From Ampelocalamus luodianensis (taxonomy: Eukaryota > Streptophyta > Magnoliopsida > Poales > Poaceae), in NCBI GenBank assembly GCA_036346255.1, contig CM070619.1, forward strand, positions 38,508,342 to 38,572,341: a stretch of 64,000 nt of DNA, written 5' to 3'. Both the position numbers and the translations under genes were made by a program. Shown piece after piece: positions 1 to 10,276 of this stretch (positions are counted from its first letter, which is position 1; every line of letters begins with the position of its first letter). The notes under the pieces are model-generated. The model did not search any database. It was given only the letters and a program-made list of their open reading frames with translations, and had not been told where the DNA came from.

Positions 1-604
1 CTCACAAGAACAAAGAAGATGCAATCTGAATTGTATTGCGAATATGAATGAAGTTCACAATGGGGTTCTCAAACCGATAAACGTGAAACCGCAGCGGCGT
101 AATAATCCAAGAAAACCCAGAACTAGAGGAGGCGCCACTACTTAAAGGACGAAGGAGAGGCGCGCACTATTCATGCGTGATTAGTGTCGCGTGAACGCAC
201 CTCGAAACCCTAGGTGGCCTTATGGGCCAAGGAGGTGGCCACCCAAAACCCTAATGTAGTGTTGATACAAGGCCCTTGGCCCAAAGTGAGGTGGCGCAGA
301 CTGATATAAGTGATCTACGACTGTGTAATCAACTTCCGACGAGTCCAAGGTCCTCGACCGTGATGTAGTCGAACCTCCACACGCTAAAACCACTAGCGCT
401 AAAACAATCCTACGACTCGATGCGATGTCAGAGCCTTCACGACTTCTTCTCGTGGTCGATAGCCTCCTTCGACCACTCAACGAGGGCTTCACCACGCAAT
501 AAGTCGCAGTGGTCGAAGCCTTCTCGATCAATATGTGGTGGAAGTAGAGCAGCCAGATTGGAGGTGGAGTTGTGGTCGTATCCGAAGGGTTCATGTCCTC
601 ATCA
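1..604 (-). repeat. Diverged LTR fragment related to the E0 LTR
   Basis: The first 200 bases resemble 14393-14600, the E0 5' LTR: both share 'agaagatgcaatctgaa', a 'ggggttc' block and an 'ataatc..gaaaaccc' block in the same order. The right end, 'gtcctcatca', matches the ends of the two E0 LTR copies at 2919 and 24115. The middle is diverged, and the fragment starts before the window. It includes an inverted pair around 'gtggtcga..tcgaccac' near 453-479. No credible protein is seen. The boundary at 604 is approximate, because this stretch could also belong to the next LTR. Confidence 0.45.
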
Positions 605-2454
605 TCCTCGGAAGGATCAAACTCTCCGGAGTTGTCGAAGTCTATACGCGAAAATACGACAAATTCAATTCAAATTCAAATAAATTCAAAAATACAGCTC
701 AAATTAACTCCAAATAGAGATATTTTGGTTTACATAGCTAGATAATAATTTTATACAATTTTAGAAATTGGAATCACCCAAATCGGAGTTTGGATGTAAA
801 AGATATGGATTTTAGAAGTTTAAATCTACTAAAAACCCTAATTTTGAATTTAACACAATTTCTTGATTTATTTTTCTAAAGGAAAATCCATTTATTGCGC
901 AAGGCTGACATCAGCCCTGAGATTTTTGGAATTAAAGGATTTTAAAGAAAATTCTGACATGCGGGCCCGACGTGTCATAGACACGGTTCATGTGGACTAG
1001 GCTCACAGGATTTTCGGCTCACGGGTTTGCGCTGATTTGGTGCCACATCAAATCCACGTCGGATCCGACGCTGAGGTGGCGTCGCGGTGGCGCCTACGTG
1101 GGTAGGCCACGCTGGCACGAGGCGGCGCCGGCGTCGGGACCGAGGGTCGCTGGCGCTACACTACACGGCGACGACCGGTGAAGTGCGCAAAAGAGAGAGA
1201 GAGAGGGAGATGGCGATCACGGTGCGCTCACCCACATGACGAGAAGAGGATGGAGGCGGCCGGCGGTGTCCAAAGAGCGGCGGCGAAGTCGGGGTCGATG
1301 GTGAAGTAGGGGTTCCGGTAGGGCTCCGTCGAAGGCGAGGTGCGCACCGGGTTGGCGTCGATGCGGCGAAGCGAACGGAGGTGGCGGTGAGGATGCGGCG
1401 TCGACGGCGGCGTCGCAATCGAAGCTCCAAGCTTCTTCGGTCGCCGATGAAAGAACTCAAACTACGGCGAGCTCACTGGGAAAGAGGGGAAGTGGGTGGT
1501 GGTGTTGGCTTTGGTGTGAAGAGGGGCGCCTAGGGCTCCCTTTTATAGGGGCCGAGGGGCTCTAGAGCGATGTGGAGAAGGTAGGAGCATGCGGCGGCGG
1601 TTGCAGGTTCGTGGCGCACGCATGCGGAGAAAGAGGAGGAAGGTGGTGGGAGTCATGTGGGGATGGGTGCGAGTCGTGCACAACGACGCGGGGACGTTGG
1701 GGCGATTGAGGGCGCCCATTAGCGAAGCTCGTGCGTGAGCGGCCATGGCGGTTGCGCGAGATTATCGCGCAGAGACGATGATGGGTAAGACAACACAAGC
1801 ACGGGCCCACATGGTAGTTAAATAAAAGAAAAGAAAAGGAAATGATGTGGTTGGATATTGGTCGTTAGATTCAGATTGTACGGCTCACGATGATTGGGGT
1901 GTTCAGACTTTTGAAAGCCAAAAGGATCGTGGCCGTCCATTTTAGATCAGACGACTCACAAGCATTGAGCTGTTCAGACTGCTCGAAGGTTACGCGAACG
2001 CTCGCCATTGGATCTTGATTCAACGATTGATAGGCGTCAATGTGAGTTAACGTGCGTGTGCGTGTGTGAGGTTGATAGGTGGGGTTGGGGTGAGAGTGGG
2101 GATTTGTGCGCTTGGGCCGTCGGGCGCGCGGGGAAGGTTTAATGAGGTTTTTGGGTTTCGGCCCAAACATGATTTTGATTTTAAATTTCTTTTCCAATTA
2201 AACTAATCCTGTTAATTCATCTAAGATTTAGAAAATAGCAAATAAATCCCAAAAATTCTGAAAAAATTCAGAGAAATTTCTAGATTTATTTGAGACTTTT
2301 ATAAAATATTTCCAACTATTATTTGGTAATTAATTGTGGAAATAAATTTGTTTTGACTTTAAAATAATTACAGAAGGCTTTTAAAATTTTAGAAAATTCC
2401 ACAAAAATAATTAAATTTTATTTTCTACTGAAATTTGAAATTTGGGCTGTTACA
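605..2454 (-). repeat. Truncated LTR, relative of the N1 LTR family
   Basis: This has the same block order as the N1 LTRs at 6740-8600 and 11840-13758. The blocks are a 'cgaagt..acgcgaaaa' start, 'ggatgcaaaagatatgg..ttt.gaagttt.aatctac', a GC-rich promoter zone, and an A/T-rich tail ending GGGCTGTTACA at 2454. That end is the usual TGTAACA start of a minus-strand LTR. The left part is missing, so it is a fragment and no target duplication could be paired. It separates E0 LTR sequence at 2455 from what precedes it. The GC-rich open frames at 1161-1810 lie in the promoter zone and are not believed to be genes. Confidence 0.6.
1541..1548 (-). promoter_or_regulatory. Putative LTR TATA box
   Basis: On the minus strand this reads CTATAAAA followed by GGGAGCCC, about 0.9 kb into the LTR that ends at 2454. 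Other LTRs in the window have TATA sequences at comparable positions, so it is a plausible U3 promoter element. No transcript start can be shown. Confidence 0.45.
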
Positions 2455-2919
2455 ACAAAGTTGGGGTTCCTTAACCGAACGTGCGGCGAAACTGCTATGC
2501 AAAATAATCTATAAAAAACCCAAGGAACTAAAGGGGGTGGCCGCCACTATGTATAGGAGAAGGGAGGCGGCCGTGGGTACTGTTCACGTGTAAATAGTAT
2601 GTCATGAAAAGTACCAAAACCCTAGCCATATGGGCCAAACTGCCAAACCAGCCCATTTATTGCTATGCCCATGGGCCAACAATTGGTGATGTAGCACCAT
2701 GGCATGTAGACGCCGCACCATGGCATGTAGACGTAGCACCTTAGCATATAGAGGTAGCACCATAGCATGCAAAGGAAGCTCGGCTCGTATAAGTAGGCGT
2801 AGCTCGGTCCAACTAGTGAATATGGCAGTGCAATAGCCGAAAGTGGTGTGGTTGAATTAGAGGATGCAGTGCAGCAGGTTGAAGCAATGGTTGTATCCTT
2901 AGGGTTGATATCCTCATCA
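2455..2919 (-). repeat. E0 3' LTR (partial)
   Basis: This is collinear with 14466-14843 plus 24084-24115. Shared blocks include 'acaaagttggggttcc', 'gaacgtgcggcgaaact', 'ggccgccactatgtatagg' and 'gcagtgcaatagccgaaagtg', and the end 'tcctcatca'. The first roughly 255 bases expected from the 5' LTR are absent here, because the 605-2454 fragment abuts it. It is followed directly by a polypurine tract, as a 3' LTR should be. Confidence 0.7.
2690..2780 (-). repeat. 21-bp minisatellite in the E0 3' LTR
   Basis: About four tandem copies of a 21-base unit, GCACCATGGCATGTAGACGTA with variants, lie here. The E0 5' LTR has about three units at 14669-14735. The unit length is a multiple of three, so a minus-strand frame reads as a repeated 7-residue peptide. 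That is a by-product of the period rather than evidence for a protein. Confidence 0.75.
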
Positions 2920-5061
2920 TCCTCCCTTTCTTGAATTTGAGTCATCCTCGACTCAATTGTTGTCTCCAAATCATCACTTTCCTGCAAAAGGTTAGTGATA
3001 GTAGATGAAAAAAGAGCTAGATATTTCATCAAAAGAAAATAAAGCATCTTTGCATATCAAAGCATCGCATGGCATATCATTATCATAAATTTCAGCAAGA
3101 TCAGATTTGGTTGCAAGCATGATACCACCCTTTAATTTAATTCCCTCTGTCCTATAACTAGGTGCTAACTTCTCTTTCTTAGGTGGGAAAACGTTCTGCA
3201 CTACTTGCTGATTTTCATATTCATGTTCACATTCTGTCCTCTCATTTGCAGCTATCTTTTTATCATGTTTCACAATTTCAGTAGGTGTCAAAGGTAGCAA
3301 AATTATTTCCTTTCCTTTATGCCTAAGAGAGTACTTATTACTTCTACCATGATGAGTTGCATCGGTATCAAATTCCCATGGACGACCTAACAAAAGTGAG
3401 CAAGCTTGCATAGGCACTACGTCGAAATCAGCAACATCATGATAGGAACCGATGGAAAAATGCACTCTCGTAGATTGTGTTACCTTTACTTTACGCTGTT
3501 GTTGAACCATCGAATGTGGTACGGTGAGGATGCGACGTGTGGTCAAGCCAAGCTTCTTGACCAATCTTGAATTCACCAAGTTATTACAGCTTTCGCCATC
3601 AATTATGACATGAACACGGCAACCCTGGATGATGAGGAGCATCTGACACAAATTATGGTGATGTAGCTTCTCCGCTTGCTCCCTTTGAGTGCTCAATATT
3701 CGCTGCACAATTATGGTCCTATAATTCTTCGTAGCAGCGGCACCTAAAATTTCCTCACCATCGCTATCTGCCTCATGATCATCATCATTACCTACAAGGT
3801 TAACTGCAAGAGTAAATTCATCCTCAACATCACTAGCACTTACATAACCACCATCTTCTATCTTAATGTACGCTCGCTGACTTGGGCAATCTTTCGTGAC
3901 GTGGCCCATCACTTTGAAACGGTGGCACATAATCCTATCGTACGACCCCGTGGAAGCAACTGATGAAGAGCTGTACGTTGGTGCCTACACACTAGTAGAT
4001 TTACTCATCTCAGGTGCGCGTGACGGTGGTGGCAGTGCTGCTAAACGTACCCTACTCACGGAGGGGGCATCAGACCAAAAAATAGGAGGTGGAGCTATGT
4101 TGGCTTGTCTCGGCATCATTCTCGATGTAGACGTGCTTCCAAAGTTGTTCCTTGTCCTTTGTTGCCTACCCTGCAATTCCTGTTCTACCAAACAAGCAAG
4201 TTGGAACAACCTATTGATATTAGTATACTGTTTGTAATAAACTATGTCCTGAATTTCACGCCTTAAGCCCCCATAAAAACGAGCCATCTTATCCTCCTCA
4301 TCATCAACAACATCACAATGCAGCATGCTTATTTGTAGTTCCTGATAATATTCCTCGACAGATTGATTACCTTGGTCTAAGCGCTGCAATTTATTACACA
4401 TATCACATTTAAAAGTAGGAGGAACAAATTTAGCACGCATAGCTACCTTCAATCTATCCCATGTATCAGGTGTTAAGCTAGAATTAACTACATGATTCCA
4501 CCAAATGATAGCAAAATATTTAAATTCACTAGTAGCTTGTCTAACTCTTTGCACTTCAGGAACTAAATGAGCATTACATTTTTGTTCAACTATTATCTCC
4601 TAATCTAGATAAATTTCAACATCATTAACACCCACAAAAGATGAAATGGTAAATTTAACTTTAGCAAATGGGTCATCATTCACACGAGCATTGTGGTGCT
4701 AAAAATTATTACTTCCCATACCGTGACAGTTGTGATGTGGGAGGTGTCGTTGATGTGCATCTCGGCTAGCAAAAGTAGCGTCGGCCTCGCGGTTTCTCCT
4801 GTCATTATCATCTCCCACCTTAAAATCTTGGGCTGCATCATGATCATACTCGCGTCCATTATTAGGTGGCCGATTCACCATTTTTCCAAGGCGTGTAGTG
4901 AGCGCTACAATACTATCATTGATTGAGCGCTGCAATATGGTCGTAGTACCTTGAAGCTTCCTATCGATGTCCTCATTAATGGTAGTGCATTGTTCATCCA
5001 AGAGCGTCATGAGCTCTCCCATTGAGACAAACTCTTTCTCATTAGATGAGTCACCTATCAT
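2920..5061 (-). pseudogene. Ty3/gypsy gag-protease pseudogene with pol remnant
   Basis: One minus-strand frame runs from the ATG at 5061 to about 3000, interrupted by three in-frame stops (4699, 4600 and 3985; residues 121, 154 and 359). Residues about 155-345 look like the capsid-type Retrotrans_gag region, with FAIIWWN and FYGGLRREIQ. A zinc knuckle begins at residue 379 (CHRFKVMGHVTKDC), with its second cysteine changed to phenylalanine. A retropepsin-like region follows, with IIDGES near residue 488 and LLLGRPWEFD downstream. Near 3000 a frame change in a T-rich run leads to NLLQE. The text then jumps to an acidic tail (EREDDED) next to the PPT, which I read as the end of pol. All polymerase and integrase sequence is therefore deleted. 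The broken frame makes a functional product very unlikely. Confidence 0.85.
2921..2932 (-). other. E0 polypurine tract
   Basis: The minus strand reads AAGAAAGGGAGG immediately before the LTR start TGATGAGG. A purine run at this place is the plus-strand primer site of LTR retroelements. Confidence 0.7.
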
Positions 5062-6526
5062 GGTTAGTAGAAAACAGAAGACAACAAAAAGGTATTATCC
5101 CTATCAGCTACTAGGTGATGGAAGGTGGAATCACACACTCTCAAGCATCGTACCCACTCTGACAAGTGTTCGTACCAACGCAGCAGGTTGTACAACCGAT
5201 GGCTGGTTCGTGATACTGTGTCGAGAGTGGGTACGATTGTAAGAGGGGACCTGTTCTGATCAAGAGTAGGTAGAGCTCGAAAGGCTTCAATATGGTAGCA
5301 AGGATCAGCAATAATCAAATCAGTTAATGCAAGTGGAAAGATTGTTCAAAGTACTCGTCAAGTTGCTGATCCTAGCCTAATCACAGCTAGCTAATCAAAG
5401 CCCTATGCAGAGAAGTGTATGTACGCACACACAAAGATAATTTTGACTTGATGTAAGCAATGGAAAACCTCACAACAAGTGCTAGGAGAAACGCTAGCCA
5501 TCTACTCAAACTTATTTCTAAGGGCACTAGATTGTTTACGCGATGTAAGGCACAAAAACGGAATAATGTGCAGTGTAATCAGCCATCTAGATAGAGCAGA
5601 AACAACAGCTAGTCTCAAATGATGAAAAAGCAAAGTTTTATATGGCTGATATATGCTCATTTGAAAGATTTCGATGAGATATACAACTTTACAGTTGAAG
5701 TAAACCCCAAATTCCAAAGGAAAGACCGCAAAAATTGCCACAAATAGAAACCGAAAACTTGCGATGAGAATTTAGGGCCAAAGATGGCCGATTTTGGGGG
5801 TCCTGGAGGGCGATGGGTGCAAGCTAGTCATTTTTTCGGATGCGCGTCATCGTTAGCTTTCAAACGAGTCTGAGAACGTCGAATTCCGACTCCATATGCA
5901 AAAGTTATGCCCGTTTTACTGAAGGTGCGTGGGAAACGGACTCGAATTTATTTCGGCCTCAAATTGAAACTGTTATAACTTTTGATACCATGGGCCAAAC
6001 GTACCCAAATTGTTTTTGGCAGGGCTCCACCAATTTTTGCTTGGATTTGGCGAAGGTTTCTTGCCCTTTTAAATTTTTGGAAAAGAAGGACTCTTTCTCT
6101 TTTGTTTCTTCTTTTTTTTTCTCTTTTTTGTTTCTGTTTTTTCCTCTATTTTTTTTCTTCGACCCGAAATCAACTTGACCTAAAATCAATCTACTTCCTT
6201 TCCTTCTTTGGATAATCCAAAACAAACTCTTTCCTTCTTCCCTTGAAACCGAAACCAATTAGAGCTAGGGTTTCCTTTTCTGTTGGTTCCTCTCCGAAAC
6301 CAATCAGCTTGGTGGTGCTCTCCTAAACCAAAACAGAACTAGGAGAGGTGGCGGCAGGAGTCAAAGTGATCATGGCAAGGAGAGGCGGTTGTGGCAGCAA
6401 GATGGCAGCATGCGGCAGAGCACGTCGGCTGTGTATGGTGGCCGCGGTAGGCGCTGTTGTGACCGCGGCTGGGAGTTTAGCTGTATTTTTTGGTTGCCAT
6501 GGTAGATGAGGGGTGGCGGCCGCAGG
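5062..6526 (-). other. E0 5' leader, gag-proximal part
   Basis: This is noncoding sequence between the E0 gag start and the N1 insertion, continuing at 13764-14195 up to the PBS. It holds a 91-base quasi-palindrome (5147-5237), a long pyrimidine tract near 6095-6165 and a purine/GC-rich stretch at 6340-6526. The related text 'ggcggcaggag' / 'ggcagcaggag' occurs on both sides of N1. Open frames here follow low-complexity sequence and are not supported as genes. Confidence 0.6.
5147..5237 (-). other. Quasi-palindrome in the E0 leader
   Basis: The outer arms are a perfect 14-base inverted repeat, ATCGTACCCACTCT at 5147-5160 and its complement at 5224-5237. The exact centre is the 12-base palindrome GGTTGTACAACC (5186-5197). 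The sequence between arms and centre is partly complementary. It lies 86-176 bases upstream of the gag start. In retroviruses a palindrome-tipped hairpin in this place is the RNA dimerisation site; that role is inferred here. Confidence 0.6.
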
Positions 6527-6531
6527 AGGAT

Positions 6532-8600
6532 TGACGGGACCCAAAAAATGCATAACAGTAGTGAAGGTGGATATAACAAATTGGATTGATAACTACACCC
6601 AAAAATATTTAAATAAATACTTAAAATAGAATGCAATAATTTGAATCAATATAGTTTTGAAAACTGGGATTCAACATGATCAAAGGTATGACTTTCCTTG
6701 GAATAAATCCAGGTACTCGTCTTGGTCTTGAAGAACTTCTTCTTCTTCAAAGCTTTTCGAAGTGTCGACGTCTACTCGCAAACGAAGCAAATAAACCAAA
6801 ACCAATAAATAACAGAGGCAAAATAACTCCAAAAATAAATAAATAAATATCAGATAAATAGATATCGAATTTAGATGAATTTAGGAATTTGAATGGGCTG
6901 AAATGGAGTTCGGATGCAAAAGATATGGGCTTTGGAAGTTTGAATCTACAAGAAAAACCCTAAATGGAATTTCTAGATTTTATTTCTGTACTAGAAAATA
7001 GGATTATGACCTCAGCATGAAATCAACCCTTGGATTTTTTAAATAAAATAAATCAAAGGAAATTCCGACATGTGGGACACACATGTTAGTGGCTCGGTGT
7101 ATGTGGACTAGGTTTATCAAGAGATTGGGTTTGGGCTTTGGCTTGGGTGGCATGCATGCGGCACGTGGATGCTGACTGGACGCCACGTGGACGATACACA
7201 CACGCATAGAGGCTGAGATCGATGCCAATGTGGATGTCCACGTCAGATGAACGTCGGTGAGACTCGGGTTTGTACAACAACGGCGAACGACGGCTCACCG
7301 TCGGGGGTGGGTGATTGCACTAGGTAGCCCTTGGTATTGCGCACCTCGAGGTACTCGAGTAGACACAGGAGAGTGACGGAGTTGAGCTCCAATGGTGCCC
7401 GAACAATGCGAAGAGGTCCTGGAGGTGGCGGCTGTGATGACGGACTCAGTGGAGGGGTCAACATCGATGAGGTGGCAACAACAGCGGCGCAACTTGAAGA
7501 AAACCGACAATGATGAAAAAAACCCTGAAAGTGGAATTGCGGCGGCGCTAGGGCTCCAGAGGGTCTGGGGTTTGAGGGTTTTGATGTGGGCAACAACGCG
7601 AACCCAGGGGTCCTATTTGTAGGGTCCGGCGGGGCTAGGGCGGCGTATTGGCGGCGGAGTTCTAAAGAAGTCTGAAACGAACACGCGAGGATTTCTGGGA
7701 TAGAAAGGAAATCAATATTTGATTTTGATCCGAACGGATGTGCGGGCGATAGAGATAAGATTTAGTGCGTTCTCTGGAAGGATTTTAGTTGCAAGGATTG
7801 CGTTGTCGGACGGAGCTTAGAAGGGATCCAATGGCGAACACGGTTTGGACGCTTGCGAGGACGAAGGTGCGAGGAAGAAGATGACGATGGTGGGGACACT
7901 TGTTAGAGGGATAGGGCACGGGCCCACATGTTAGTATACGCGAGCGCATGCACGCGTGTTCAGACTAACTTGATCTGGCCGTCAAATCTTGATCGGATGG
8001 TCCAAAACACTAGAGACGTTCGGACCACCGAACGACTCAACCACATCGGACCTTTCAAAACAGATCGGATAGCCCACATCACTGGTGACATTCGGACTGG
8101 CCAAATGACTCAACTTCATCGGTCCATTCACAAACGATTGGGTGGCTCGATCTGAGCTGAGTGCATGAGAAGAGAGAGAGGAAAGAGAGACTGACTGGTG
8201 GTCAGCAGAGGCACGGCACGCGCGGGCGCTGGGCTGCACAAAGCTGGGCCGAAAGAAAGGAGAAATGGGCCGAAGGAGTTGGGTTTCGGCCCAAAGCCAA
8301 ATCTAAGATTTTAATTAGTTTTTTATTTTAGAAAATACTGGAAATTCAAATAAGCAATAGAAACTAGCAAATGAACTCAGAAAAATTCTAGAAAAATCTA
8401 GAAAATATATCTAAACAAATAGAATCTAAATAAAATAGTTTTGACAATTGTTCATATTGGAATTTTTCACATTAAATTGTTTTCATACTAAAAGTCCAAG
8501 TTAAGGTTTTGAATTAAATTCAAATAAAAACCAAATGGTGAATTTTCTCCCTACTAACTATTCAAAAGATTTTAAAAGCTCCAATTATTGGGATGTTGGA
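6532..8600 (-). repeat. N1 3' LTR, internally deleted
   Basis: This is collinear with the 5' LTR at 10277-13758 but 1.4 kb shorter. After 'gggacccaaaaaatgca' it passes straight to 'taac.gtagt.aaggtggat', which in the other LTR lies near 11675. The two breakpoints share 'gca', pointing to a short-homology deletion. The rest matches: an AT-rich leader with 'ggatgcaaaagatatgggctttggaag', a GC-rich zone at 7250-7650, 'cggaccaccgaac' blocks at 8020-8150, and an A-rich tail. Apparent proteins at 7004-7622 lie in LTR sequence and are rejected. Confidence 0.8.
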
Positions 8601-8618
8601 AACCTCCCCCCTCAAAGG
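8601..8618 (-). other. N1 polypurine tract
   Basis: The minus strand reads TTTGAGGGGGGAGGTT directly upstream of the 3' LTR start. It is the expected plus-strand priming site. Confidence 0.75.
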
Positions 8619-8860
8619 AATCTTGACCCCAAGATTCAGGCTAGCTAGAGAAAAGGCTAGGAAACTCGGCTTTCAGCTCCTCTTCACGCTCCTACGTTAC
8701 TTCTCCTTCTAAGTGGTTACTCCACTGAACCTTGCAAAAATTAACAGTCACTTCTTCAACCACATGAAGACACTTCTTCAGCTACGAGACATGAAAGACA
8801 TCATGCACTCCTGCTAATGACTACGGTAGTTCCAACCGATTGAACTGCTATGAACTATCG
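8619..8860 (-). pseudogene. N1 pol C-terminal remnant
   Basis: A minus-strand frame reads NRLELP, a stop, SLAGVHDVFHVS, a stop, LKKCL, then VQWSNHLEGEVT and REEELKAEFPSLF up to the PPT. The GVHDVFHVS..LKKCL signature is typical of the tail after integrase in chromovirus-type Ty3/gypsy polyproteins, just before or in a chromodomain-like region. At least four in-frame stops are present. It joins gag-derived sequence near 8880, so protease, reverse transcriptase, RNase H and most of integrase are deleted. Confidence 0.75.
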
Positions 8861-8879
8861 TTGCCTTCTGGGGATGATG

Positions 8880-9703
8880 ACTTACTTGCTAGGCCATTCT
8901 GCATTTACGATGGTCTTCCAACTCTTTGCACTTATCCTCAAGGACTAAGGCTTTATTGACTAGTTCTTGAAAATTCGGGAAGGTATGGGTGATTAGGTTG
9001 ACTTGTAGCCCCGAATTCAGTCCTTTCAAGAAACGACTCTAATGAGCCTTATCGGTGGTGACATCTTCTGCCGCATAGCGGGCAAGCTGAGAAAACTTAT
9101 TGAGATAGTCGCATCGACATTCCTCCTTTCTTGAGTGCGTGGAACTCATCTTTCTTTAGATCTATTATTCTTTTCGCACATGATAATCGATTTAAAAGAT
9201 GTTGAAAACTATTCCTGTGTGATGTTTTGTGGTATCTCATGGGCAGCATGAAGTTCTCCCATCATTCGCAAAGAATGCCTTCCACCTAGTGAGTGGCATA
9301 TAGGACTTTCGTGGTCGCTGCATTGGGTGATCAGCGACTTCCTTTTGATGACGCGAAGCCAATCATCGGCCCCAACTCGTGAGACATTCCCGAAAAAGGT
9401 GGGTGGGTGAGTCATGAACTCTGCCAGCTTGGATGGTCCATGATGGCTATGGTTGACTGGTACTGTGTTGTTGCTGTTGTTCTGATTGCTCATAGCCTGC
9501 ATTTGATTCATCATCGTGTACATTATTTGTGTTTGGGCCGCCATGAATGCTCTAAAATTCTGTAAATCAAATGGGGGTGCTTGCGCGAAATCGCCTACCG
9601 TGTCCGCTCGTTTTCCTCCGACACCGGGTTCTGGATTGTTAGCATGACTCGACGAGTCAACCTTCCGCGAAGCTCCGTGGGTTAGGTAAGGTAGCAAGCA
9701 CAA
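8880..9703 (-). pseudogene. N1 gag pseudogene
   Basis: The N-terminal part (9703-9209, 164 codons) is open. It contains FRAFMAAQTQIMYTMMNQM, an Asn-rich linker and HPPTFFG...ADDWLRVIK, the recognisable start of the Retrotrans_gag region. The rest of the capsid region continues to about 8890 but only with frame changes. Readable pieces include YLNKFSQLARYAAEDVTTDKAH and NFQELVNKALVLEDKCKELE. No zinc knuckle is left. Neighbouring N1 parts show that it is the remainder after a large gag-pol deletion. The true start codon is uncertain. Confidence 0.8.
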
Positions 9704-10260
9704 GATGAGTTAAGAACTAATCGAGGGGGTGGGTTTAAACCAACAAACACAGCTCAAGAAACCATCAAGTACTTATATTACTTAAGGTCTTAGCATGGCT
9801 GCAACAGATGCCTAAGGGCCTGTGCAGACATACTCGCGCACAAGAAAAACTAGCGATCCTAACACACAAAGTACCATCTAAAGGGCGACATTCTTAAACT
9901 GGCTACGCCTAACTGAACTTAAATCTTAGCGAACTAATCGACGAGACAGCCTCCACAGCCTCTTTTAGTCTTCCTCTAGGTCATCCTCGTGCTCATGCAA
10001 ACTCTTCCATAGGTCTATAGCAAGTTCTCCTTGCGCTCATCGTAGTTCCAAAGATGAGGCATCCGTCAAGACGAAGGGAAGAGGGTAAGAGCAACTTAAA
10101 ACAATGGGAGAGGAGAAATTTTAGCAATAGTTGAGTCGAGAGAGATATGAGAGGAGTTAAGCAATTGATTAATCTTGTAAGTTAATTTTTGCTTTAGAAA
10201 ATAATTTGGACACTCCAACGACGGCTGATCTAACTAAGGTCAAGACCTACAGTCAGTATG
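9704..10260 (-). other. N1 5' leader
   Basis: This is noncoding sequence between the gag remnant and the PBS of N1. It is purine-rich near 10070-10180 on the plus strand. No convincing open frame or motif is seen. Confidence 0.6.
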
Positions 10261-10272
10261 GCTCTGATACCA
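10261..10272 (-). other. N1 primer binding site
   Basis: The plus strand reads GCTCTGATACCA, so the minus strand reads TGGTATCAGAGC. This is complementary to the 3' end of initiator tRNA-Met, the usual primer of plant gypsy and copia elements. The LTR begins four bases away at 10277. Confidence 0.85.
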
Positions 10273-10276
10273 CCTC

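Noticed and set aside
5959..6258. Lys/Glu-rich and Phe-rich open frames
   Set aside because: They translate a pyrimidine tract in the E0 leader on the two strands; low complexity, no motif.
10261..10272. Sequence complementary to tRNA-Met read as part of a tRNA gene (also 14196, 17305, 38342, 46383, 63480)
   Set aside because: Only 12-15 bases match, and each site sits beside an LTR end, which fits primer binding sites; no cloverleaf is present.
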